From Rhodobacteraceae bacterium IMCC1909 (GTDB taxonomy: Bacteria > Pseudomonadota > Alphaproteobacteria > Rhodobacterales > Rhodobacteraceae), in NCBI GenBank assembly GCA_030704425.1, contig JAPDHM010000001.1:1116001-1180000 (forward strand): a stretch of DNA of 64,000 bases, written 5' to 3'. The position numbers were made by a program, and so were the translations under genes. Under the pieces are notes generated by a model. That model had not been told where the DNA came from and did no database searches. It saw only the letters and a program-made list of their open reading frames with translations. The first letter of the stretch is position 1, and every line of letters begins with the position of its first letter. Shown piece by piece: positions 28,302 to 37,567 of the stretch.

Positions 28302-29621
28302 CTAGCGTTCAATCCAACCTTTGAGGGTTTCAAAGCTCTTTTTGGGTCGGCGCTCCAAGGTGTCGAAATCCACATGCACCAGGCCGAAGCGTTTCTCATA
28401 ACCCAGGGCCCATTCGTAATTGTCCAGCAGCGACCAGATATAATATCCCATCAAAGGCGCACCGTCCTTGATCGCGCGCATGGCCGCTTGCAGATGCGCC
28501 TCAATATAGGCAATTCGGGCATCGTCTGTAATGCAGCCTGACACAATCGGATCGTCATTGGCCATGCCATTTTCGGTGACATAGATCGGCAGGCCCTTGG
28601 TATACTCGCGGTGGGTGCGCATGATGAACTCATAAAGCCCATCGGGATAAATCTCCCACCCCATTTGGGTTTTCTCCAAAGGCCCCTCAATCGCTTGCAC
28701 ATTTGGCCAAGCGCCGTCTTTGGCTGCGATATTTGAACGGGTGTAATAATTAATGCCGCACCAATCGACCGGTGCCCCAATCAAATCAAAATCACTGTCC
28801 CAACCCTTGGGCAAATGCGGCTCAAGCCCTTCTAGCACCAAATCTGGATAGCACTTGTGGAATATACCACCTATGAAGAAACGATTGTAAATCGCGTCAT
28901 AGCGCCCTGCAGCCGCGGCGGACTCTGCGCTATCATCTGAGGGATTGGCAAATTCGAAATTGCACACAGCCCCAAGGTTCGTCATGCCCAAGGACCGCAT
29001 CCGGGCAATCGCGGTACCATGGGCGCAAAGCACGTGGTGCATTGCGCGTGCCGTCGCGCGAATATCACGCAGACCGGGCGCATGTGCCCCTTCAAAATGT
29101 GACAACCAGCCGACGCACCAAGGCTCATTGATAGGGGCGACCGAAACCATCCGATCGCCAATCCGCCCCATGATGACATCGGTAAAATCGCCAAACCAAT
29201 GGGCAATATCACGATTGCGCCAACCGCCCTGATCCTCAAGAGCAGAGGGCATTTCCCAATGGTACAACGTGGCCGCGGGTTTCAATCCGCGCTCCAACAT
29301 CGCATCCGTGAGGCGATCATAAAAATCCAAGCCCTCTTGGTTGACCGGCCCCCTGCCCTCGGGCATCACGCGAGCCCAGCTGGTTGAAAATCTATAGGTG
29401 TCAAAACCGGCCGCAGCCACAAGATCCAAATCTTGCTCAAAGCGGTGATAGTGGTCACAGGCCAATTGCCCATGCTCAGCACGCACGACATTTCCAGGGG
29501 TGGCGGCAAAACTATCCCAATGGGTGAGCCCGGCCCCACCCTTGGCATGCCCTTCAATTTGGTAGGCCGATGTGGCCGTTCCAAATAGAAACCCTTCTGG
29601 AAATTCGCTGCGCTTTATCAA
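28302..29621 (-). CDS. Beta-glucosidase, glycoside hydrolase family 1
   Basis: A 439-residue cytoplasmic GH1 enzyme that hydrolyses beta-glucosides such as cellobiose. The N-terminus has the family signature FLFGTATSAYQIEG, the acid/base glutamate is in PINEPWCVG and the nucleophile in IYVTENGMAND. No signal peptide. Its ATG overlaps the aglK stop by four bases, so it is the last gene of the agl operon. This extends the operon's reach from alpha- to beta-glucosides. Confidence 0.95.
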   Translation of the reverse strand: MIKRSEFPEGFLFGTATSAYQIEGHAKGGAGLTHWDSFAATPGNVVRAEHGQLACDHYHRFEQDLDLVAAAGFDTYRFSTSWARVMPEGRGPVNQEGLDFYDRLTDAMLERGLKPAATLYHWEMPSALEDQGGWRNRDIAHWFGDFTDVIMGRIGDRMVSVAPINEPWCVGWLSHFEGAHAPGLRDIRATARAMHHVLCAHGTAIARMRSLGMTNLGAVCNFEFANPSDDSAESAAAAGRYDAIYNRFFIGGIFHKCYPDLVLEGLEPHLPKGWDSDFDLIGAPVDWCGINYYTRSNIAAKDGAWPNVQAIEGPLEKTQMGWEIYPDGLYEFIMRTHREYTKGLPIYVTENGMANDDPIVSGCITDDARIAYIEAHLQAAMRAIKDGAPLMGYYIWSLLDNYEWALGYEKRFGLVHVDFDTLERRPKKSFETLKGWIER

Positions 29622-30676
29622 AAGATATGTACCTTTTCGGGGTCAAAGCCAAAGCGCACAACATCTCCTACCGTCACATTTATGGCATCTGCAGTCACGA
29701 AGCGGAACAGCGTGTTGTCAGCAGCCATTAATTCGATGATTGTGTCAGTGCCCAGATGCTCCACCAAGGACACAGTACCCTCAAGTGGGCCTTTGTCATC
29801 CAAAATCAAATGCTGCGGACGAATGCCGAGTTTTACGGAATCGCCAATGGATTTTTCCGTGGACACCAAGCGCACGTCACCCGTTTCAATGCCGCCACCA
29901 GAAAACCGTCCCTGCTCTGGCGTTTCAGGCTTCCCAGTTAACGTGCCGTGAAAGAAATTCATCGTGGGAGAGCCCAAGAATCCGGCGACAAACTCATTAG
30001 CCGGCTTGTTGAAAAGGTCCATCGGCGCGCCGACCTGCATCACCTCACCCGCTTTGAGCACAACAATCTTATCGGCCAAAGTCATCGCTTCAACTTGATC
30101 GTGGGTAACATAGATGGTCGTCGCACCCAGCTGCGCATGCAGCCGGGCAATTTCGACCCTTGTGTCATGGCGCAAAGCCGCATCAAGATTGGACAGCGGC
30201 TCATCGAACAAAAACACATCCGGATTGCGAACAATCGCCCGACCAATCGCCACCCTTTGCCGTTGCCCGCCAGATAGAGCCGCTGGGCGGCGGTCCAGCA
30301 ATGTCTCCATCTGCAAAATCTTCGCCGCCGCCTCAACCCGTTCACGGATCTCTTTTTTTGGCACGCCTTGCAGATCCAGCGAGAAGGCCATGTTGTTATA
30401 AACCGTCATATGCGGATAAAGCGCATAAGATTGAAAAACCATGGCTATGCCGCGTTTGGACGGCGGTAGATCGGTCACGGTCTTATCAGCAATGCAAATA
30501 TCGCCGCTCGTGAGCGTCTCAAGCCCGGCAATCAACCGCAGCAAAGTCGACTTGCCGCAGCCTGAGGGGCCAACAAAGACCACAAATTCGCCTTTTTCAA
30601 TTTCCAACCCGACATTGCGAATAACTTCCGTTTTACCGAATGCCTTATTCACACCCTGTAATTCTACTTGAGCCAT
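29618..30676 (-). CDS. aglK: Alpha-glucoside ABC transporter ATPase AglK
   Basis: A 352-residue MalK/UgpC-type ATPase. Walker A is GPSGCGKSTLLR, the signature is LSGGQRQRVAIGRA, Walker B is VFLFDEPLSNLD, and a C-terminal TOBE/regulatory domain follows. The gene order matches aglEFGAK of Sinorhizobium. It begins one base before the previous gene's stop region, so it is tightly packed with aglA. Confidence 0.93.
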   Translation of the reverse strand: MAQVELQGVNKAFGKTEVIRNVGLEIEKGEFVVFVGPSGCGKSTLLRLIAGLETLTSGDICIADKTVTDLPPSKRGIAMVFQSYALYPHMTVYNNMAFSLDLQGVPKKEIRERVEAAAKILQMETLLDRRPAALSGGQRQRVAIGRAIVRNPDVFLFDEPLSNLDAALRHDTRVEIARLHAQLGATTIYVTHDQVEAMTLADKIVVLKAGEVMQVGAPMDLFNKPANEFVAGFLGSPTMNFFHGTLTGKPETPEQGRFSGGGIETGDVRLVSTEKSIGDSVKLGIRPQHLILDDKGPLEGTVSLVEHLGTDTIIELMAADNTLFRFVTADAINVTVGDVVRFGFDPEKVHIF

Positions 30677-32227
30677 TTAAATCTCCGCGATGGATGCTGT
30701 TAATGTTTCAAAATCGAAGCGACATCTTAGATTTTGCGTCTCGGACATACGATCAAAGACAATTTCTTTCGGCCCACTGGCCAATAACGTCATATTATTG
30801 GCGCGCATCATGGCAGGCTGTGCTTTTCGCCAGGTCAAAAACTCGGCAAATTGACAGTAGACTGAGCCGGGTCGCTCGGCCTCATCTAGGCCCGCACGCG
30901 ACAGATGGGGCTCCGCTACGGGCAGCCAAGTGCTGACCGCATCGGAAAATCCACCCCAGCTATTGTCAGACTTGCGCCAAACCATAGGCGTGCGGCAAGT
31001 GTCACGGCCAAGGAAAACCGGCGCAAATTCAATCCCCCAGGGATCTTGCATTTGATCGAGTGGAATATCTTGCACATCGCTCAGGGCCAATTCCTCACCT
31101 TGATAGACACAGGTCGAACCAATCAGACTGGTTTCCAATCTCAGCAAAAGCAATTGCAACGCCTCTTGATGCTCCTGGCCAAGACCCAGCGGCGCCATTT
31201 GGCGCGTCGCAGAGCGCGGGACGTCGTGATTGGAAAAGGCAAAGGTGAGACGCCCAGTCCCATTAAAGGCCTCAATCGCGTTTGAAATCGCCTGCTCCAG
31301 TCCAGCCACATCAAGCCCGGCCCATTCAAGTAGGTTAAAGTTGTAAGTGGCATGCAGACGGCCCGGGGCCGTGAAGGTTTCACTGGCCAAAACCGGATTA
31401 TCACCGTGCAACTCACCCATTAAGAAGCGGTCTCCCTCGTATTCATCTGCAACTTTGCGAAAGGCTTCGATGAAGCTTTGAATTGCCGGTTGATTGAGCT
31501 GCGCACTGTCATGCAATTGCCGGAAAAATGGTTGTTGTTCCTGGGGTAAGTTGCCCAGCTTAAAGTTTGGTTTCGGCAGGTTGTCGCGATACGGTGCGGT
31601 ATCTGCATTGACCGCATGCACCGCATCCATGCGAAATCCGTCAACGCCACGATCAAACCAAAAGCGTGCAATCTGGCGAAAAGCCTCAACAACACTCGGA
31701 TTTGCGTGATTGAGGTTGGGTTGGCTAGGTAGGAAATTGTGTAAATAATATTGCTGGCGCCGTGGCTCCCATGTCCACGCCCGCCCGCCAAAGAATGACA
31801 GCCAATTGGTGGGCGCCGAGCCGTCTGCCAATGGATCGGACCAGTGAAACCAACCCGCTTTTGGATTGTCGCGCGACTGCCGACTTTCTTCAAACCAAGC
31901 GTGTTGATCGGAACAATGTCCCGGCACGATGTCAATCATCACCCTAAGGCCAAGCCCATGGGCCTTGGCAATCAACGCGTCAAAATCTGCCAAGGTGCCG
32001 TATTCAGGATTGATATCGCAGTAGTCGGAGACATCATAGCCAAAGTCCTTCTGCGGCGAAGGGTAGAATGGGCTGATCCAGATCGCATCAACCCCGAGAT
32101 TGGCGATATACTCAAGCCGCGTGGTGATCCCTGGCAAATCGCCAATCCCATCAGAATTGGAATCCTGAAAAGAACGGGGATAGATTTGGTAAATAACAGC
32201 GGTTTCCCACCATTTAAGATCAGGCAT
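30677..32227 (-). CDS. aglA: Alpha-glucosidase AglA, glycoside hydrolase family 13
   Basis: A 516-residue cytoplasmic GH13 enzyme that splits imported alpha-glucosides such as maltose, trehalose or sucrose. The N-terminus WWETAVIYQIYPRSFQDSN is typical of oligo-1,6-/alpha-glucosidases. The nucleophile is in GVDGFRMDAVHAV, the acid probably in LMGELHG, and the transition-state aspartate in FSNHDVPR. The ATG at 32227 follows the aglG stop by two bases; an upstream extension of 76 codons lies within aglG and is rejected. Confidence 0.94.
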   Translation of the reverse strand: MPDLKWWETAVIYQIYPRSFQDSNSDGIGDLPGITTRLEYIANLGVDAIWISPFYPSPQKDFGYDVSDYCDINPEYGTLADFDALIAKAHGLGLRVMIDIVPGHCSDQHAWFEESRQSRDNPKAGWFHWSDPLADGSAPTNWLSFFGGRAWTWEPRRQQYYLHNFLPSQPNLNHANPSVVEAFRQIARFWFDRGVDGFRMDAVHAVNADTAPYRDNLPKPNFKLGNLPQEQQPFFRQLHDSAQLNQPAIQSFIEAFRKVADEYEGDRFLMGELHGDNPVLASETFTAPGRLHATYNFNLLEWAGLDVAGLEQAISNAIEAFNGTGRLTFAFSNHDVPRSATRQMAPLGLGQEHQEALQLLLLRLETSLIGSTCVYQGEELALSDVQDIPLDQMQDPWGIEFAPVFLGRDTCRTPMVWRKSDNSWGGFSDAVSTWLPVAEPHLSRAGLDEAERPGSVYCQFAEFLTWRKAQPAMMRANNMTLLASGPKEIVFDRMSETQNLRCRFDFETLTASIAEI

Positions 32228-32229
32228 AG

Positions 32230-33453
32230 TCAACCACCTTTTACCGAGCCAGCGAGCAGCCCACGAATGAAATATCGCTGCATCGACAAGAACACGACAA
32301 CCGGCACGATCATAGAAATCACCGCAGACGCATTCAGCAAATGCAGCTGATCTTTGAAAGTTCCCAATTGTTTTTGCAGGCGAATGGGGAAGACCAAATC
32401 TGACGAATTGTTCGGCCCGATATACAAAGCCACGATCAAATCGTTCCAAACCCAAAGGAATTGGAAGATGCTAAAAGAGGCCAAAGCCGGCACGGACAGC
32501 GGCACGATGATCCGCGTGAAGATTTGCAAATGGCTGGCTCCATCAATCCGCGCGCTTTGCAAAAGCTCTTTGGGCAGGCCCACGATGTAGTTTCGGAGCA
32601 GATAAATCGCCAAAGGCAGGCCGAAGGCCGTATGGGTGATCCAAAGACTGGCGAAGGCTTTCGAAGCCACTTGGCAGCTGTCAGTCAGCTCACAATCGGT
32701 CAACCATTGATTTAAGGCGGTGGCCCATGAGGCGATTCCACTGAAGCCTTGCAAAATGGGCAGGAAGGCCAATTGCGTCGGCACCACCATCAGCGAGACC
32801 ACGATTACAAACAACCAGTCCCGTCCCGGAAACTGCATCCAAGCAAAGGCATAGGCAGCAAAAGCGGCAATCGTGATTGGGATGATCGTTGCAGGAATGG
32901 TGACGATGAATGAGGAGATCAACGCATTGGAGACGTTTTTATTGTCGAACAAGACTTCAATATAGGCATCCGCCCCAAACGCCGGGTCTTGATCGATAAA
33001 GACATCAAGATTTTTGGGCTTGGGCGCCGTGGTCTCGTCAAATGTCCAGGTGAAATCGCCGTTGGTGTCAAAGACGAACGCCCCGCCGCGAACATCCATC
33101 GTTTCTCCCGCCGGAACCAATTTGCGGACCAATTTAGTTTTATCGGGGTTTTCCGGATCGGCGATCCGGGTCTTGATCAAAATGGATTTCACATCGCCGG
33201 AGACCTCATAGCCAGAGGTTCCAGCATTGATCCGCTCCAGAATATTCCCGCGCATGACCATAATAGGCTCTGTTCCGCCCCGCTCATGGGTGGCAAACCG
33301 ATGCCCCAATTCCGTGGGCGTGAAAGAGGTCCAAAACCCAGAGGTTTTCGCGGCCACTTCAGATCGCATCGATGTTGAAACAAGGGCCACAAAGGGCACA
33401 ACCCAAATAAATACGATGAGGGCAAGGACAATATGGCTGAGAGTTTTTGTCAC
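32230..33453 (-). CDS. aglG: Alpha-glucoside ABC transporter permease AglG
   Basis: A 407-residue MalG-class permease. The EAA-loop-type motif is ELLQSARIDGASHLQIFTRI and the C-terminus ends YFIRGLLAGSVKGG. It is longer than MalG (about 300) because roughly 130 residues between the first and second helices (about 30-160) form a predicted periplasmic domain, as in other AglG proteins. Twelve bases separate it from aglF. Confidence 0.92.
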   Translation of the reverse strand: MTKTLSHIVLALIVFIWVVPFVALVSTSMRSEVAAKTSGFWTSFTPTELGHRFATHERGGTEPIMVMRGNILERINAGTSGYEVSGDVKSILIKTRIADPENPDKTKLVRKLVPAGETMDVRGGAFVFDTNGDFTWTFDETTAPKPKNLDVFIDQDPAFGADAYIEVLFDNKNVSNALISSFIVTIPATIIPITIAAFAAYAFAWMQFPGRDWLFVIVVSLMVVPTQLAFLPILQGFSGIASWATALNQWLTDCELTDSCQVASKAFASLWITHTAFGLPLAIYLLRNYIVGLPKELLQSARIDGASHLQIFTRIIVPLSVPALASFSIFQFLWVWNDLIVALYIGPNNSSDLVFPIRLQKQLGTFKDQLHLLNASAVISMIVPVVVFLSMQRYFIRGLLAGSVKGG

Positions 33454-33464
33454 CTACCTATACC

Positions 33465-34718
33465 TTAATTCCCAAGCTCTCTTTGTTCGCGGCGAATGCG
33501 CCAGCCGTTGAACACCATATTGGGCACAACTGTCAGCATGAGCATCACCGCGATAGACGCATAAAGATTGTCCACATTATCACCGCCAATCGACCAATTG
33601 TTACGCGCGTTTTCCATCATGGTCGCCAGCAATAATTTATCGTCGTCATTGGCCGATAACGCATAGGGGATATCGAACACCTTAAGTACCAAGACCACCA
33701 ATGTCGTCCAAACCACCAAAACCGTGGAATAGATCTGCGGAAGCTTCACGCGGAAGAACATCTGAAACGGATTGGCTCCGTCAATCTTTGCCGCCTCAAT
33801 GGTGTCCTCCGGAACACCGCGCAGCGCCGCCGAAAAGATCACCATGGCAAAGCCGGTTTGAACCCAAACCAAGATCCACATCAAAAAGAAATTGCCCCAA
33901 AACTTCAGGCTATACAGCGGCTCATTATATTCAGCCGTATGTCCCAACAAGGATTTGAGCAATCCGATTTGATAGGAGGGTGTCATGCCATTGATGGTCT
34001 CGAGCGGCTCAATCCCGCCGCCGGCAAATATATTGCGCCAGATCACCGCGGCCCCGACAAAGGAAATCGCCAAGGGCACAAAGATAAAGGTTTTGGCCAC
34101 AACTCCCCAAGAGACGGAATCGGCCAGCACGGCGATCAAAAGGCCGAAGATGATGCAGGTCGAGGGCACTAAAATGAGCCACATCAAACTGTTGCGCATC
34201 GCCAGGCGGAATTGCAAATATCCCAGTGACTCAGGATCCCAGAGAAAGGCATAGTTGCGCACTGAGGGCGTGCCATCATATTCTTGAAACGACAATGAAA
34301 GCGTGGATAAGGCCGGAACAAGCAAAAACAACAGCAGTAAAACCAAAGTCGGACCCACAAAAATCCAAGGCTGTATCGCTTCAATTATATTAGATTGGCG
34401 GCCAAGAGAATTTTTGCAGCGCACCCGCGCCATACTGGCGTTGAGCCAATTCGAAATGCCAAAATAAAAGAACGAAATTCCCACTGCAATCACAACCGAT
34501 CTCAGGGCAAATCCAATTTTTGCAAACCGCTCTTGCGTGTCAAATTCGGGAAAAGACCATTGCCAATGCGCATGCATCCAAAGGCCCAAGTTTGCCATTG
34601 CATCGTCTAATGGCGTTGTTACCACAAAAGCGAAAATTGCTGTGATGGGCAAAAGAAAGACAATTGTCAAAAAAATCGCAAGGCCATTACTGGCTATGAT
34701 CGGGCTGAGGGCGCGCAT
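33465..34718 (-). CDS. aglF: Alpha-glucoside ABC transporter permease AglF
   Basis: A 417-residue MalF-class permease with about eight hydrophobic segments and the coupling-loop motif EDTIEAAKIDGANPFQMFF. The ATG at 34718 follows an AAGGATC ribosome site. It starts 98 bases after aglE, and that gap contains a strong hairpin with a T-run, so aglF and later genes probably receive less transcription than aglE. Confidence 0.92.
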   Translation of the reverse strand: MRALSPIIASNGLAIFLTIVFLLPITAIFAFVVTTPLDDAMANLGLWMHAHWQWSFPEFDTQERFAKIGFALRSVVIAVGISFFYFGISNWLNASMARVRCKNSLGRQSNIIEAIQPWIFVGPTLVLLLLFLLVPALSTLSLSFQEYDGTPSVRNYAFLWDPESLGYLQFRLAMRNSLMWLILVPSTCIIFGLLIAVLADSVSWGVVAKTFIFVPLAISFVGAAVIWRNIFAGGGIEPLETINGMTPSYQIGLLKSLLGHTAEYNEPLYSLKFWGNFFLMWILVWVQTGFAMVIFSAALRGVPEDTIEAAKIDGANPFQMFFRVKLPQIYSTVLVVWTTLVVLVLKVFDIPYALSANDDDKLLLATMMENARNNWSIGGDNVDNLYASIAVMLMLTVVPNMVFNGWRIRREQRELGN

Positions 34719-34759
34719 CGCATGATCCTTAAATCATATCTGGTAATAGAGGTGCTTAG

Positions 34760-34793
34760 AAAAAGAGGAGCGCAAATACACTTTGCGCTCCTC
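34760..34793 (-). terminator. Internal terminator/attenuator between aglE and aglF
   Basis: Read leftward, a perfect 12-bp stem (GAGGAGCGCAAA with TTTGCGCTCCTC) has a 5-base loop and is followed by TTTTT. It begins 24 bases after the aglE stop. It should end many transcripts after the binding-protein gene and protect their 3' ends, giving an excess of AglE over the membrane subunits. Confidence 0.85.
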
Positions 34794-34816
34794 AAGCTTA
34801 TAGCCTTAGGTACATC

Positions 34817-36157
34817 TTATTTGATGGCATCCCATGCGGCTTGGATGTTGTCACCTGTGGTTTTCGCATCCTGGCCATTTGCAAAAGCAGTCATCTCTGA
34901 CCAGAAAGCACCGGCACCAATCGCCCCTGGCATCAAATCAGATGCGTCGAAACGGAATGTAGTGGCGTTGGACAGGATTTCACCCTGTTTGCGCAAAGCA
35001 GGTGTCGCATAGGCATTCAAGTCTGCACCTATGTGGGCGGTCAGGAATGTGCCTTGTGACATCCAAGCTTCATGTGCGGAAGCTTCGGTCATGTATTGGA
35101 AGAACGCCCGTGTTGCTGGGGAGTCTTTTGCCATGGTCCAAAGCGTACCCGCGCCCAAAACTGGGTTGCCGAGGTTTGCAGAGGCATAGGGCGGGAAGTA
35201 GAAGAAATCCGCTTCGCCATTTGCCACTTCTTCGCCTTTTTTCGGGAAAAACGCTGGGATGAAAGACGCTTGACGGTGCATCAGACAGCTGGCCGGCGAT
35301 GAGAAAAGACCCTTCGGCGCGTCACCAAAGAATGTTGTTGCAACAGAGGAAGCGCCCCCGGCAACATAGTCATCATTGCGTGAGAACTGGCCGTAAACTT
35401 CCATCGCGTTCAGCACTTCAGGGCTGTTAAACGGCAGATCATTGGAAACCCAGCGGTCATAGTTTTCTGGCGACGTTGTGCGCAGCATCAGATCTTCCAT
35501 CCAATCGGTCGCAGTCCAACCGGTCGCATTGCCCGATTCCACACCAATACACCATGGGGTGTTGCCATCGGCCACCATTTGATCGGACAGAGCAATCAGC
35601 TCTTCCATCGTGGCAGGGATTTCATAGCCGTTGTCTTCAAACTGTTCTGGAGAATACCAAACCAAGGATTTCAGATCCATTTTGAAGGCAAAACCGTAAA
35701 AATCTTCCTTGCCATCGGCATCGGCATATGTGCCCAGATCAACCCATGAAGACCCAGCGCCGTAGTTATCGGACATCCAATTGGCCAAATCGTCACCCAG
35801 CGGCACCAAGTGACCTTCTTTGGCCATATCAGCAGCCAGACCGGGCTGCGGGAAAATCGCGATGTTTGGCGCGTTGTTGGACCGCAAGTCGGCAACGACA
35901 AGCGCAGCAAAATCGCGCGAACCGGAATATTGCACAACCGCGCCAGTTGCTTTTTCAAAGCAGCTCACGGTGTTCAGCAACATTTCTTCGTCCTTGCCCT
36001 CCATGGAGCCAGCAATGGTGATGACTTCACCAGCAAAATTGCCCAGGTCACCAAGCTTAGAGGGCGTATCACAAGCATCCGCTTGCGCCATTCCGGCGAA
36101 AGACATGGACAAAGCCGCCACGGCAGCTCCGCTCAAAAATTTATTCGAAAAAGACAT
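34817..36157 (-). CDS. aglE: Alpha-glucoside ABC transporter binding protein AglE
   Basis: A 446-residue periplasmic binding protein of the MalE/CUT1 class. The signal peptide covers about residues 1-26 (MSFSNKFLSGAAVAALSM, cleavage after MAQA). The ribosome site GGAGG lies just upstream of the ATG. First gene of the aglEFGAK-bgl operon, with a LacI-type palindrome about 170 bases upstream and the regulator gene divergent. Confidence 0.94.
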   Translation of the reverse strand: MSFSNKFLSGAAVAALSMSFAGMAQADACDTPSKLGDLGNFAGEVITIAGSMEGKDEEMLLNTVSCFEKATGAVVQYSGSRDFAALVVADLRSNNAPNIAIFPQPGLAADMAKEGHLVPLGDDLANWMSDNYGAGSSWVDLGTYADADGKEDFYGFAFKMDLKSLVWYSPEQFEDNGYEIPATMEELIALSDQMVADGNTPWCIGVESGNATGWTATDWMEDLMLRTTSPENYDRWVSNDLPFNSPEVLNAMEVYGQFSRNDDYVAGGASSVATTFFGDAPKGLFSSPASCLMHRQASFIPAFFPKKGEEVANGEADFFYFPPYASANLGNPVLGAGTLWTMAKDSPATRAFFQYMTEASAHEAWMSQGTFLTAHIGADLNAYATPALRKQGEILSNATTFRFDASDLMPGAIGAGAFWSEMTAFANGQDAKTTGDNIQAAWDAIK

Positions 36158-36519
36158 TTATTCCTCCCAAAAGTCTATCCTATTCACAGTTTTTACCCCC
36201 TCAAAACGCGCCTCAAACATTTCGAAACGCCTCTCAAAACGGCACCCTAAAAACCAGCATGGTTTCCCGAAACACAACATAGATTTCGAGTCAAAACGCA
36301 AGTAATTTTTACGCCTTAAATTTATCAAAGCGCTTTGGATATTGTCTGGCTATTCTGCGATCTACGCGCTGTCAACTGACAAAAAAGCTCTCTAATGAAA
36401 GAATATATCTTTATTATTGTCAAAAAATGAGACAGAAATAGCACAAATTGGCCAAAATTTCTATAAAATTGGATTTTTGCCTGGTCGCCAAGAAAGTTTG
36501 GTAAAATATTGGAAGCGCT
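36158..36519. other. 362-base divergent control region of the agl regulon
   Basis: An AT-rich region between aglE and the divergent LacI gene, holding both promoters and two LacI-type sites (36326-36337 and 36511-36522). Two imperfect copies of CTCAAAACG at about 36200-36242 sit in the aglE leader; their role is unclear. I see no gene in it. Confidence 0.55.
36326..36337. promoter_or_regulatory. LacI-type operator of the agl operon
   Basis: CAAAGCGCTTTG is a perfect 12-bp palindrome with the AAGCGCTT centre typical of LacI-family sites. It lies about 170 bases upstream of aglE in the divergent region and shares its centre with the second site at the regulator's own start. Confidence 0.65.
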
Positions 36520-36522
36520 TTG
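36511..36522. promoter_or_regulatory. Second LacI-type site overlapping the aglR start codon
   Basis: GGAAGCGCTTTG contains the perfect 8-bp centre AAGCGCTT (36513-36520). The GGAAG part acts as the ribosome site and the last TTG is the start codon of the regulator gene. Repressor bound here would block its own gene. Confidence 0.5.
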
Positions 36523-37560
36523 ACTAATTTAACAAATCTTAAATCTCTGTCCCAAGAGCTTGGCATGTCTCAGACCACAGTGAGTCGCGCGCTAAATGGC
36601 TTCCCAGAGGTCAGTGAAAAAACCCGCCAGGTGGTCCTGGAAGCAGCGGCAAAACACAACTACAAACCCAACACGCGCGCCCGTCGCTTGGCCACCGGGA
36701 AATCGATGACAATCGGGCATTTGGTCTCGGTTTCCAAAGAATATGAACTGGTCAATCCGATTTTTGCAGATTTCATCGCCGGCGCCAGTGCACGCTATGC
36801 GCAAAGCGGCTATGATTTGTTGCTCTCGCTGGTGCCCGATGAAGATGAATTTACCAGCTATAAGGAATTGGCCGCGCGGTCTACGGTGGATGGTGTGGTG
36901 GTGCACACACCGCGCGTCGACGAACAACGCATTGCCCAGCTCAATAGCCTCAATCTGCCTTTTGTTGTGCATGGGCGCTCAAGCAATACACTGGAGAAAT
37001 ACAATTGGGTGGACGTCAACAATGAGCGATCCTTTTTTCGAGCGACGCAATTGTTGATCGAATTGGGCCATACCACCATTGGTTTGATCAACGGTATTGC
37101 GGGTGTGGATTTTGCCGTGCGCCGAACGCAGGGCTATCTGCGTGCGCTCAAAGAAAACAACATCGAACTCGCTGATGCCTACGTAACCCATAGCGAAATG
37201 ACCGAGCCAAATGGCTATAAAAATGCCCTTGCGCTTCTAGACTTGCCCGACCCGCCGACGGCCATCGTCACCTCTTCGATCATTATGGCCCATGGTATAA
37301 AGCGCGCGCTCGATGAACGGGAGTTGAAACTCGGACGGGATGTCTCTGTGATAACCCATGATGATGACTTGTCTTATTTTCGCGACACCGCTGCCGTGCC
37401 CGTCTACACCGCCACCCGCTCGTCCGTGCGCGAAGCCGGCCGCCTGAGCGCGGATCTTTTGCTCAAAACCATCGCCGACCCCAGCCGGGACCCTGAAGGT
37501 ATATTGCTGGATGCTGAGTTAATTCTCGGCTCCTCCACCAAACCACCGCGCCTGAGATAG
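36520..37560 (+). CDS. aglR: LacI-family regulator of the agl operon
   Basis: A 346-residue repressor with an N-terminal helix-turn-helix (NLKSLSQELGMSQTTVSRAL) and a sugar-binding domain. The start is a TTG; starting later would remove the first DNA-binding helix. It is divergent from aglEFGAK, as in Sinorhizobium, and both genes have AAGCGCTT-centred palindromes. The inducer is probably an alpha-glucoside. Confidence 0.9.
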   Translation: MTNLTNLKSLSQELGMSQTTVSRALNGFPEVSEKTRQVVLEAAAKHNYKPNTRARRLATGKSMTIGHLVSVSKEYELVNPIFADFIAGASARYAQSGYDLLLSLVPDEDEFTSYKELAARSTVDGVVVHTPRVDEQRIAQLNSLNLPFVVHGRSSNTLEKYNWVDVNNERSFFRATQLLIELGHTTIGLINGIAGVDFAVRRTQGYLRALKENNIELADAYVTHSEMTEPNGYKNALALLDLPDPPTAIVTSSIIMAHGIKRALDERELKLGRDVSVITHDDDLSYFRDTAAVPVYTATRSSVREAGRLSADLLLKTIADPSRDPEGILLDAELILGSSTKPPRLR

Positions 37561-37567
37561 CAAACCG

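Noticed and set aside
36200-36242. Direct repeats of CTCAAAACG in the aglE leader
   Set aside because: Only two imperfect copies in an A-rich stretch; too weak to call a regulatory repeat.
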